64,000 bases of DNA. Source: Udeniomyces pyricola. Taxonomy: Eukaryota > Basidiomycota > Tremellomycetes > Cystofilobasidiales > Mrakiaceae. Below are positions 9,423 to 19,891 of this stretch, one piece after another; within the stretch, counting starts at the first letter, position 1; each line of letters starts with the position of its first letter. Under the pieces are notes generated by a model that saw only the letters and a program-made list of their open reading frames with translations, was not told the origin of the DNA and made no database searches. Both the position numbers and the translations under genes were made by a program. The stretch covers positions 310,001 through 374,000 of the forward strand of contig BCIK01000001.1 in the NCBI GenBank assembly GCA_039545295.1, given 5' to 3'.

Positions 9423-11890
9423 ATGAACCAGAGGATACCCCCCCTCCCATTCATCAACACCTCGGTCTCGTCCCAATTCATCCCCGCCCCGCTCGCCAGT
9501 CCGCTTTCTACCAGCATGTCGAGCAACCACCAGTCGTCCGAGCGCTCCGGATGGAGGGATGACGACGGCACTGCATCCACCTCGGGCAACCATCTCGACC
9601 ATGATCATCGAATTAAGCCAGAAGGCGACGGCTCTGCGCTTGGCACGACGAGCTCCGGCGCCGGTGGGCCAGGCGTAGGCACGGGCTGGATCATGTCCGC
9701 CGTCGGAGGCCAGCAGCGGTGGGAATCATCCCCTCGAGGGTCACCATTGTCATCCATCCCGATCTCATCGGCAAGTCATTCGCCTGCAGCCAGTGGTCCG
9801 GTCGAAGCTATGGGGTCGGCAGGAGTCCCATCGAGCGAGCGCGAGAGCGGCCTGCGTGAGCCTCAGCACCAGCAGCAGCAGCAGCAACGCCAGGGGCAGC
9901 AGCTCCCGCTTGCCACTTCGACCGCGCCCTACCATTCTTTTTCGTCTTCCCATCCAGCCTCTCCAGGCTCCCACGATGGCCATCCTTCGAGCAGGCTCAA
10001 CCGACAGTACCCACCGCCTACATCCTCACACCCTGGACACCCATCCGCCACCAATTCGACAGAAACTTTGCCGACCTCTTCTTCCGCCTCCTCTGCGAAC
10101 CAGTCGTCTCAACCGCCTCATCCTTCCGGTCAGCATGGCCACCCATCCATGCAGCAGCCTTCATCCCAACACCATCACCCACACTCGCACCTCCAACCAC
10201 ATCCACACGCCCACCCGGTCTACCACCAGCCTTACCCTCCGTACTACAACTCGATCCCTCACCATATGCCAAATTCGCAGCAGTCGCCTTACCCATATTT
10301 CCACCCTTCGCCCCTTTACGCTCCATCCTCCATTTCAGGCTACGCTTCGTCTGGTCACCCTGGTTCTTCAAATGGTGTCCTTTCACACCCATACTATTCT
10401 CATCATCCTCAAAGCATGCCGCCGTACGGCTCTTACGCCTTCATCCCTAATGGCTCTCCTTACCCTCCCGCAGGCATGTCCGCCTATCGACCGATGGTGC
10501 AGCCCCAGCTTCAGCAGCAACAACAACATCACCATCCACTTTCGCATGCCTCCGCCCCTCCTATCCTCAGCGGGTCTGTCCCATCCTCTCATTCAGTCAG
10601 CGATCGACGCCCGCAAGACCACGACGAAATCTCATCCTATGCGTCTTCGACCGCCTCCGCCGAGGATCATCGCGAACGCCAGGGACAGTTGAAGAAGGCC
10701 AAGGCTGAGGCAAACGGCCACGGTCGGGTGGGCAAGAGAAAAGCCGAGGATCTCGGCGATGACGCAGACGAGGCTGAAGATGTAGAGGACGACGAACTTG
10801 GCGAAGAGGAGGAGGAAGAAGAGGAGGAGGAGGAGGAAGAGGAGGACGACAAGGATCAAGACTACGGAGCTCCAGGACCTCTTAATGGCTTCGGTGCGTC
10901 AAGGAAGAACCGCAAGCCGTCCGGTCAAAGCGTCGGTCCCAATGGCGGCGTTGGGGGAGCAGCAAGCGCAGCCAAGGTGGTAAAAAAGAAGAAAAAGCCG
11001 ACGGCCACCTCAAGCCCTAAAACGGCGTCATCCTCGTCGTCTTCCAAGGACAAGGACAAGAAGCACGAATGCCCAACCTGTTCCCGAGCATTTGCCCGGG
11101 CTTACAATCTCAAGGTCCGACTTTTTTTTTTTTTCTTGCCTCCTAGAGACGCTTTCTTTTTTCTTTGTTTTGCTTCAAAATTGCTTTCAGCCGAGTGCTA
11201 ATCAACGAATCTACACGTGTCTTGTCCTTTTCTCTCTTGTCTCTACTCCTCTTTTCTCTTCCTGGTTGATATCGTACCTGGATGATATCTCCTACAGACA
11301 CACATCCTGACTCACGCCGAAAATCCTCCCAAGCCGTTTGCGTGCACCCACGACAGCTGCGGACGAAAGGCCTTCAGTCGATCTCACGATCTCATGCGAC
11401 ACAAGGGTAATTTCATCTTGAGCATCTCTGTTGGGTGGTGGCTAAGTGAAATTCATGCTGATGGGGACTCTCGTTTCTTTTTATTTTTTTCTTCTCGCAA
11501 GGCTCGGTCCATGGCGAAGGAGGAGCTGTCGCTAAAGCGGCCTCGACGAAAAAGAAGTCTAAGCCTACTGGCGAATACAACAATCACACCCACCACAAGA
11601 GTGCTCGCACCTCCATGTCCAAGCCAAGCAACGGAACGAACCAGGCACCTTCCTCTTCGGCACAGCAATCGGCCTCGAACGGAGCCTCGACCGTGTCTGA
11701 CGTCAAGCAAGGGTCGCCTGCGCCGGCCGGCTCCCGACCCAACAATGGACCTTCGAGCGGCAATCACTCGTCGAGGGATAGCTGGGATGGAGGACATGTC
11801 CCTCAGGTGGCTGATGATCGTCTAGCGCAAGCAAGCTTGAGCAAGCTAGAGGCAGGAGCGATAAAACAAGATACCACTCAGGAAGCGTGA
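9423..11890 (+). CDS. C2H2 zinc-finger transcription factor
   Basis: Three exons: 9423-11114, 11298-11406 and 11502-11890. I chose MNQRIPPLPFINTSVSS as the start; an in-frame ATG lies at 9327. Most of the protein is low-complexity: Ser/Pro-rich, a Gln run near residues 150-158, His/Pro/Tyr-rich stretches (QPHPHAHPVYHQPYPPYYN), and an acidic run of about 15 Glu residues near 10804-10845. A basic patch then precedes two fingers. Finger 1 is CPTCSRAFARAYNLK joined to THILTH. Finger 2 is CTHDSCGRKAFSRSHDLMRH, whose second His lies in exon 3 (GSVHG). Introns cut both fingers. The FARAYNLK/FSRSHDLMRH pair resembles fungal Crz1-type factors, but I cannot assign an orthologue. Nuclear DNA binding is inferred from the fingers. 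Confidence 0.8.
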
Positions 11891-12577
11891 AACGTGACTG
11901 CTAGGCTTCTTTTTTTCTCCCGCCTTTTAAACTCTTCACACGGCAAATCACGTACTCTTTATCTCTATATAGCGTTAGTAGACCTGCAAGCTCACAGGCA
12001 GATTTTGTCTTCTTCTGTCATATCTTTCTTTGTCCCGTTTGTCGTTTTCATATTTTTTTATGTCATCTTTGCTTTCACCATCGTGAATTGGGCTATGATT
12101 TCGCTCCTCCCCCCCTTCCTTTCCCCTTGCTCCTTTCTCTTTCTTTTCCTCCTTCCAATGTCCTTTCTTTCGTGACCGTCGATCTGCACGTTCTCTCTCT
12201 TTGAGCCTTTATTTTTGCTCTCGCTTGCTCGCTCCTAATATGACTCGTTCCCTTTCTGTCCCTTGCTGTCGTATCATGTTTTGAATCTTGACACAATATG
12301 TACCCCGATAGACTGATGCTTTGTCAAGGAATTTTTTTTCTTGAAAAATAACAAGGAAGAAGCAAGAAGTCAGAACCAGAGGACGTAGAAGAAAAAAAAA
12401 ACCCAGAAAAAAATTGTGGCGTAGCAAAGGAGGAGACCGACGAGATTTCGCGCTGCGATTTGGGTCTGACTTGTCCTTGACCATCCAGACGCACGTCTTC
12501 ACTCCCACATACACACACACACATACGCACGCGTCCGCCCTTGTCTTCCATCCACCTCGCTCCAAATCCCCCATACA
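11891..12577. other. Intergenic, zinc-finger 3' UTR and bcp1 promoter
   Basis: Strongly pyrimidine-rich on the + strand until about 12240 (probable 3' UTR), then A-rich tracts (12332-12415). A cacacacacatacgcacgcg stretch at 12513-12532 lies shortly before the bcp1 start. No gene is visible. Confidence 0.4.
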
Positions 12578-13441
12578 ATGGTCAAACGCAAATCTACCTC
12601 CAAGCCCACCAAGATGGACCAGGACGAGGACGACGCCGGTTCGGCCTCGGACGCCTCTTCGAGCTCCTCGACGCCGTCCCTCATCAACGTCGACTTCGAC
12701 TTCTTCCCCCCTTCTGCGGATGTCGACCTCATTGCCCTCAAGCGACTCCTTCGTCAACTCCTCCATACCGATTCCGATCTCTTTGATCTTCACACCTTGG
12801 GTGAGACGGTTCTAGCCGGATGCGAGGCCGACGGCGTCGGGAGCTGCATCAAGGTCGATGGGGAAGAATCCGATCCGTTCAGCTTCTTGACGGTCCTTAA
12901 CTTGAACGCCCGCAAGGTACGAGACGCCGCCGCATTGGTCGCTCCAGGTTTCTGTTCGATGGAAATCGGGGGAGGATCATTATGCTGTGAAATATGAACG
13001 AATAAGAATTCAAATCAAAGAGTGATGGTCCATGGATGTCAGCTCAGAAGTTGAACCCACAAAAAAAAAAACGTCTTTTCTTTCTTTCTTCTGCTTCTTG
13101 TCCTGACTCCTTCCCGCTTCCTCCCCCCCACCCCCCTCCCCCTCTTCTCCGCTTCCCATGGTTGATTTTTTTGTCTCTTCAACATCAGGACGATCCAACC
13201 ATCAAGCCTCTGATCGAATATCTCGTCAAGCAATCCAGCTCGAACGCTCCTCTCCAAGCCCTGCTCAATTCCATCTCGACCTCATCTGCCACCGCATCGT
13301 CACCGCAAGTAGGCCTCATCATTTCGGAGCGACTCATCAACATGCCCGTTCAGACTCAACCACCTCTCTACAGAATGCTCGGAGAGGAAATGGTTGCAGC
13401 TAGAGCTCAGGTGAGCAGAGAACAACGGAAACTCCCCCCCA

Positions 13442-13476
<35 letters not shown>

Positions 13477-14256
13477 CAACAGATTTCTATGTCACCTTCT
13501 CTCCCTCAGCCTCGAGCGTTTCCTGCTTAGGGAATAAGAGAGAGAGAGTCCGAAAGTGGGAGTGAAAGAGGGAGGAATAAGATCTCTCTACATACGCATC
13601 CAGAACAATCTCGAATAACTTGAACCATATACTCACCAATCGAAATCTTTCTCTCTTTTCTTGCCTTTTTTTTTTTTTTTTTTTTTTTTTTCTTTCAATG
13701 CATCCCAATCACACAGTCGAAACCTTACAACTTTACGCACTTCCTTCTCCTCTCCAAACTCTACGTTTCCCCTACCGCCTCCTTCATCTCCGCCTCCGCC
13801 TCATCGTCATCGTCCAAGAAGTCCAAGAAAGCCAAAGCGAAGAAGGCCAAAGCGGCGGGTGGAAAAGGGATGGCTGTCGATGGAGACGACGACGTCGACA
13901 TGATGGCGGGTGGGATCTTGCCGTTCCATCCGGAAGATGGCTTGCTCGAAAGGGTTCGTTTGAGTCGCTCTCGTTTCTCTTGCCCCCCCCCCCCCTATCT
14001 GAAGGGAATTTCTTCGCCCTTTGTTTCGTGTTACCGATTGCTTCTGCTTACGTCGACTGTCTCACACCCCTACCGACCAATCTCTTCCGAACCACAGCAT
14101 GCGCTCCACAAAGTCGTCTACCCCTTCCGCAACGCCGCCGCACGGGCTGCAAACGACGACATGGAATTCGGCCTCGACCAGCGGGCCGGGATGATGCTGT
14201 TCGAGGCGACCAAGTGGGATGCCATGGTCAAGACGCTCGAGGAAGGGTGCGTCTGA
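12578..14256 (+). CDS. bcp1: Bcp1 (BCCIP family) nuclear protein
   Basis: Four exons: 12578-12916, 13189-13410, 13717-13953 and 14098-14256. The family core is plain: INVDFDFFPPSADVDLIALK, RLLRQLLHTDSDLFDL, VDGEESDPFSFLTVLNLNAR, then DDPTIKPLIEYLVKQ, VGLIISERLINMPVQTQPPL and YRMLGEEM. Exon 3 gives SKPYNFTHFLLLSKLY, the typical late motif, followed by a Lys/Ala-rich insert (KKSKKAKAKKAKAAGGKG). ILPFHPEDGLLER and HALHKVVYPF lead to the end. In yeast Bcp1 is needed for nuclear export of the lipid kinase Mss4 and is the chaperone of ribosomal protein Rpl23. The Lys-rich insert between SKPYNFTHFLLLSKLY and LPFHPED is common in the family. Intron 2 (306 nt) is unusually long and simple-repeat rich. 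Confidence 0.92.
13445..13691 (+). repeat. CA and poly-T tracts inside bcp1 intron 2
   Basis: A (CA)n run at 13445-13473 starts about 35 nt after the donor. A run of about 26 T residues (13666-13691) ends about 25 nt before the acceptor. The T-run fits as an exaggerated polypyrimidine tract. Confidence 0.85.
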
Positions 14257-14636
14257 TGACGCGGTACGTCTGGTACAGTCGAAAGGTCAGAGGGCTAGAT
14301 CGATGCAGCTTTACTCTTCTTGATCTCTTCTTTTTTTCTTGCTGGGGTTTGGACCTGGGGTGTTCTATCACTTATCTTGATGCTCACGAGCGCGTGTAGA
14401 CCTCAAGAAAGGTTGTACCCAAGTGGAAATTGTTCAGAGCAATGAAATAACAATAAGGAAGAAACGACGAGAAAGGAAGAACCAGAAGAAAGTGCGACAG
14501 CCAAATCTGTCCACCCACCCACCCCTTCCTCCATTCCCAGAAGAGAAATAAATGAAGCTGATATATCCACAGAAAACCACAAGAGATATCTAGCTTTGCC
14601 GTCGACGTCATATCGATCAGAGTTGTCTCTCCCACA
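14257..14636. other. Convergent 3' ends, bcp1 / CAF-1 large subunit
   Basis: About 380 bp between two stop codons that face each other. It has T-rich then A-rich sequence, as expected for two facing 3' UTRs. No gene is visible. Confidence 0.4.
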
Positions 14637-17600
14637 TTACACCTCCATCGGCTTCCCACCTGGGACATCGTTCCAGCTCTCTTCGGGGACGATCCACGGG
14701 CTTCCATCCGCTCGACCTTCCCTCTTGGCCCTTCGCTTCAGCTCAAACTCGATTTGAACCTTCTTTACGCCCATTGCTTTGTACTTTTCGTGCAGCTCGG
14801 CAACGAGCAGAACCGAGCTCTTGGTCGACTGAGCGATATCCGTGAGGAACTCGCGCAGGTACGCTGTTGGGAACGGCGTCTTGGGTTTGGCCTTAGTTGA
14901 GAGGGTCGTCGTCAGGCCGACTGGTCCATTGATCGGTGACGACAATAGGGGAATAGGGGCGGTGATTGAAGACGCAGGAGTCGAGGGCGTTGTCGAGGTG
15001 AGAATTGACGAGGTGAGGGTGCGTTGGGTAAGGGGTGTATGAGTAGTAGGAGGAGGCATGCCAGTGACTCGTCGCGGCACAGACGACGCAACGACAGATG
15101 CGGAGGGTATAGGTTCGATTCGGACAGGTGCAGCGACAAACGTAAAGGGGTCGATAGCAAACGGAGTATCTGTACAAGCAAACAATATCAGAGTGTCGTC
15201 ACACAACGTCAGCATCCTCAGAGTACGCATGTTGGCAGAAGAGGTAAACGCCCCTCAACATCCGCTGATGATTGAGACGTACCGTTCAGAAGTTGAATTC
15301 GGTACCCTTCAAAGCCCTCCCACTCGCACACGCCAAGTTCCCGCTCAAAGTAAGGCCCCTTCTTGACCGGAACCAGCCCTTTAGCGTCAATCTTCTTCTT
15401 TTTCTTACCCCATCCTTTCTGACGCTGAATCTTGATGGGCTTAGGCTTAGACTTAACCTTCTCTCTCTCCTTCTCCTTCTCGGCTGCTCGCCCTTTAGGC
15501 GCCGCAAAGGCCGAGTCCGGAGGCTCATCTAGCACCGGCGAGACCGCTCGACTACTCTCCTCATTTCCCTCGTCCTCTTCGACCATCCAACTATCCTCGT
15601 CTGAACCCTCCGAACCATCCTCCTCTTCCTCGTCTTCGCCAAAGTCGCCGTCTTCTTCGTCCGTATCCCACATCGAACCCTCGTCGCCTCGTCCACCGCT
15701 GGCGGATGGCGTGAGGGAGCCTCGGCGTTTTTTAGGCGAACCCGAGAGCGATTCGAGGTCCTCAGCGTCATCGTCCTCCTCTTCCCAGTCTTCTCCGGAG
15801 TCGTATGAGTAGTCAAAGAGGGCAGTATCGCGAGCAAACGGGGTTCGAGGTCCAATCACAGTGCTAGTCTGGGTCCAAGTACCTGCAGTAGTGTCGAAAG
15901 ATATGCATAGAAGGGGAGACGAGCAAACAAAGAAGAGAACATGGCGTCAGGGGCTCAGGACATATGTCATATCATGAAATTTAGCTCGGATATCTCCATG
16001 ATCAGGCCGTGTGCCTACCAAAGTAGGGCGGACGAAGATCCTCTCGGAACTTGAGGTGCTTCCGCCTGAATTGTCGGACGTCCTTGAGGCTATCGGTGAT
16101 GCTATGCGGATCACCGGTCCCTGCGATTTCAGCCTCTTGGGACAACTGCACGACCTCTCGAACCGAAAGCTTCATCGGTCCCGACTTGAGGCTCGGAGCG
16201 GCATATCTGGCTCGATGAGGTAGCTGATGCGCAGGAACGCTTCGAACGAATTCATGGAGGAGGTCTGCCAAAGTATCAAAGACGTAACAAGGAAGTGGTG
16301 ATGTTAGTCACGATGCCAGCTCAAGGGCCCCCGAGTCAACGACAACATACCTTGAGGTGTAAGCTTATCCAACGCCTCTTGATCTAGGTCCATTGGCGAC
16401 GTTGATTTTCCTTTGCCCTTACTTCTTTCGAAAAGAAATCGATTTACAGGTGCAAGCTCCACGCCTTTCTTTTCCTCGTAAGGCAGGAAGGTACGTTGGT
16501 AATCAGATTTGCTCGAAGCTGGCAAATAGAAAAATACGATTCAGTGTATGGCTAAACCATCTGGGTAGCAGGAAGATTCCAACTTACAAGCAATTGTTGT
16601 CAGAACGGGTCGTTTGGCAGGAACGAGCGGTTTCTTGAAGAACGAAGCAAGCGAAGCTGCTTGTTTGTTCTTAATCTGAAAAAAAAAAAAAAGAGAGAGA
16701 AGAAAAGCATAGGAAGTCAGGATATGCGACCGGATCTTATAGCCAGTCCCCCAAGTCAACGTTTGATAGCCAACCTCTTTCTCCTTGTCTTCCTTATCCT
16801 TCTTTTCCTTGGCCTTGGCATCCTTGATCGCCTTTCGCTCGGATTTTTCGCGATCCTAAAAGAAGTCAGCGCGAAATACGAAGTTAGCTTTGGTCTAGCA
16901 AAGACGCCTTAGGTTAGATTCAAGCATTTGCACCTTCTGCTCGCGCTCGGCGTCTCGTTCGGCTTTTTTGGCCAAAGCTTCGGGATCCTGTGGTTGTTCC
17001 AATCAATTGACCAAACCATCTCGATTGAGTACATTGAAGACAAATGTGAGGCAAAGACGGAGGGAGAACGAGCACGTACCAAAACCTTTTCCTTCTTTGC
17101 CTCTTTCTTGGCTGGACTCTTGCTCGGGCTCTTGGACCCAGATGCTTCAGGTTCGGGTGATACTGATTTAATCCTCTCTTTGACTCTGGTCGTCTGGAAA
17201 GATAATTTAGCATTGAGCCACCATATGACCAGGCTTTCATGGTAACGGATAGTGATGACAATGACCTACTTTGGTCAGTGACAGCAATGCTTCCCGCTCC
17301 GATTCATCCATTTCTAGCCACAGCGATAGAGCTTCCGTTCTAGCCTAAGAACGAAGTAGCACGCAAGCCAGGATCAGCTCTGGAATTGACACGTACTAGC
17401 CACGGCTGACGGATGAAACACTAACATTTTCCCTTTCCTGGTATCTAGCCTCAAGTTGATCCAAAGATCCAGCCGGAAGATACTTGGCCCGATCGTTGGC
17501 TTCCCATCGCCAGATAGCAAGTCCCTGTGCAAAATGAAACTGTCCAGTGTCAGATCAAGACTTTGTGAACACCTCTCCTGGGATGAGATCGGGACACGCA

Positions 17601-18635
17601 CAGCTGGAAGCTTGGTCGTTGTGGGGACGGAGAGCTCCATCTCGGTCGCCGAAAGCCCATAATTGGTTCGCGTCAGCAGAGAATCGATCAGTTCCTCGAG
17701 CTTGAGCGAGCCTGGTGATGGTACAAGTACATGAGGAGAACCACAAGCCCAGAGGTCCGATATGTCAGGTTTGATATATATGCAAATTAGAAAGCAGGTT
17801 GATAAACTCAACAAAGTATCCAGTAAAACGGACCTAGATTAGAGATACCCTCCTGGTCCTCCGGAACAAGAGTGGAATGGACATCTCGAGCAAGAGCTAA
17901 TTTGGATTTGTCACTGAAATGAAAAGTATGTATGCGTAAAAGCCGCAGGGTCTAAGCAATTGCGACGATTCAAGCTCCGTCGGAACATGCAACCAAAGAG
18001 CTCGTACCTTTCATGGCACAGCTTGACTACCAGACCATGGAACTGCTGGGGTATACCGTCTGTGAGAGGACTACTGAGGCCTTGAGAGTAGACTTTCCAA
18101 TCGAGCAGCTCTGTAGCGTTGAAATGATGATACGGCGCGCAGATTAGGTTAGAACGGTCGGATATCTGAGGCGAGAAAGACCGGACGAGATGACTGGAGA
18201 TTGCACCTTTAACTGCTGATGTTGAAGAAGCCAACAAGGATGGCATGGGCTTTTGAACGAGAGAGAGTCTGGATTTGACAAGCTTGATAAGGGTAGCTGA
18301 ATATGACCAAGGTCCAAGCGAGTTCAGTCGGGCTTGAATAACGAACGAAAGGTAATTCATCACTCGTCATCATGCAAGAAATGACTCACGTTTCGTCTTT
18401 GGTTCCACCTTTCGCTTTTTCTTCTCTTCGACTATGATAATTTCTTGTGAAGATCCCGGCACAATCTCTGGGGGATTAGAGTCAAGGAAGGAGGTGATGG
18501 GTTCAGTCGTCAAGGGTCGAGGATTTGGCGACGCGTCACGTGAACGATCGTTTAGCTCGACTGACCTTGAGCCTTGCGTTTAGTTGAGGGATTGGAGCTC
18601 GAGGCTTCGGGCTGAACGACTTGGACGCCTTCCAT
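14637..18635 (-). CDS. Chromatin assembly factor 1, large subunit (p150/Cac1)
   Basis: A multi-exon gene starting MEGVQVVQPEASSSNPSTKR (first exon 18635-18566). The diagnostic part is the acidic ED domain, TALFDYSYDSGEDWEEEDDD, followed by long Asp/Glu runs. Upstream is the KER-type charged helix, spread over short exons (REKSERKAIKDAKAKEKKDK; DPEALAKKAERDAEREQK). Between them lie VNRFLFERSKGKGKS and FRRKHLKFREDLRPPYFG, which leads into the ED domain as in other CAF-1 p150 proteins. The C-terminal region resembles a winged-helix-like fold (FPTAYLREFLTDIAQSTKSS, KKVQIEFELKRRAKREGR). CAF-1 deposits H3-H4 behind replication forks through PCNA. I did not find a clear PIP box by eye. The gene has about ten or more exons; interior borders were only partly resolved. 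Confidence 0.82.
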
Positions 18636-18965
18636 CTTGAGTGGTAGGAGGACGGAAGAAGCAGTTGAGGGCAAAGTGAAGAGAGAGAGAGAGGGAGAAT
18701 CAAGGGACGTCGACGTTGTTGAACGAACACGCCGAGCCGGAAACCAAACGCGTTGGAAAGCCGCGTCCAACGTCAAACGACAAGCAGCAGCAGCAGGTGA
18801 TATAAGGATATTCGATATAAGAATATTGAGTAATATATATGGCAGAGCCGGCGTCCCTCAATATATATTCATTGATGGGTAAATTCAGCATCACTTTTTC
18901 TCCTGTTCCTGTTCCTGTTGTCTCTTGCCTCACATCTTTTCATCTATCAAACTCATAACCCATGC
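18636..18965. promoter_or_regulatory. CAF-1 large-subunit promoter and thioredoxin 3' UTR
   Basis: About 330 bp between the CAF-1 start and the thioredoxin stop, both on the minus strand. AT-rich alternating sequence at 18799-18868 (gatataaggatattcgatat and following tatat runs) is a plausible core promoter for CAF-1. A cctgttcctgttcctgtt repeat lies at 18902-18919. No gene is visible. Confidence 0.4.
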
Positions 18966-19730
18966 TTATTTCGACTTGGCGCCGTTCACAAACTCCACAA
19001 TCGCCTTCTCGGGCTTCATGCCCACTAAGATCGAGACCCATGCGAAAGAAAGGGCAAACGCACGCCACATGATCAGTATTTCTATGCTTGACCACGCTTG
19101 TCATGACGTGAAGGTCCATCGATCCAGCAAGTACGCACTGAACTTGTCCACCACAACGCCGTTCTTGAAGGCCATGACGGTCGGCAAGTTACGGATTTGG
19201 AACTCTTGGCCGAGCGACTCAATCTCGTCAATGTCGACAGTCACAAGGTCAACGTCGTTGGACTCGCTGACTCGGGTGAGAATAGGCTTGAGCATCTTGC
19301 AAGGCGCACACCTTTGAAAGAAGAAACAAGGTTCCCAACAGCCGAATGGAACGTCCGACATCAGCGCATCATCCAACAAGCGTGAGGAGCTAGTCATGGC
19401 AGTTCCGGTCAAAGACCCATCGTGCAGTCTCTGATGATTATAGCATAATTCGTTTCAGCTACTAACCAAGGAGCAAAGAAGTCAACGAGAACGACTAGAG
19501 ACAACAATGGGAACACGCGGGTTTGACATCGTGAGCAAATGGGCGATGTAGGTTAAGTCGCTGAACGGAAGGCTAGTATGATTGCACGGACCCTTGTTGT
19601 CAGTCCTCTGACGGACGTGGGTACCAAAGGTGACCTCGTTAGCCTCGGAGAAGATCTGGAACGACCTTGGCGAGGAAGAGAAGGACCGAGAGCTCGAGGT
19701 GAGAGATGATCGAAGGGTACGAGCAAACAT
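18966..19730 (-). CDS. Mitochondrial thioredoxin, CAPC active site
   Basis: The N terminus MFARTLRSSLTSSSRSFSSS is basic, Ser/Arg-rich and lacks acidic residues, a classic mitochondrial presequence. The thioredoxin fold follows: VVLVDFFAPW, then after an intron CAPCKMLKPILTRV, VDLVTVDIDEIESLGQEFQI, RNLPTVMAFKNGVVVDKF with its cis-Pro, and a final exon GMKPEKAIVEFVNGAKSK. The intron splits the active-site Trp codon (tg|g). The active site reads WCAPCK instead of the usual WCGPCK. It is probably the mitochondrial disulphide reductase paired with thioredoxin reductase (Trx3-like). Splicing around 19500-19630 is not fully resolved. It shares a 160-bp promoter with the TPR gene. Confidence 0.85.
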
Positions 19731-19891
19731 GATGGGTGGATAGAAGTGGAGGGAAGGTCGACGTCACGATTCAACATCATCATCAACACATCATACATAA
19801 ATCACAATGACCATCATCAGTGTGGCATCTAATTTCGCGGTTGACCCAACGACCTCAATCTTTAACTCTCAACTCTCAACATACCCTCACC
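19731..19891. promoter_or_regulatory. Divergent promoter, thioredoxin / TPR protein
   Basis: Only about 160 bp separates the two start codons. The stretch contains repeated catcatcaacacatcat-type sequence at 19780-19796 and pyrimidine-rich leader sequence (ctctcaactctcaac) before the TPR start. A bidirectional promoter is inferred from the spacing. Confidence 0.5.
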
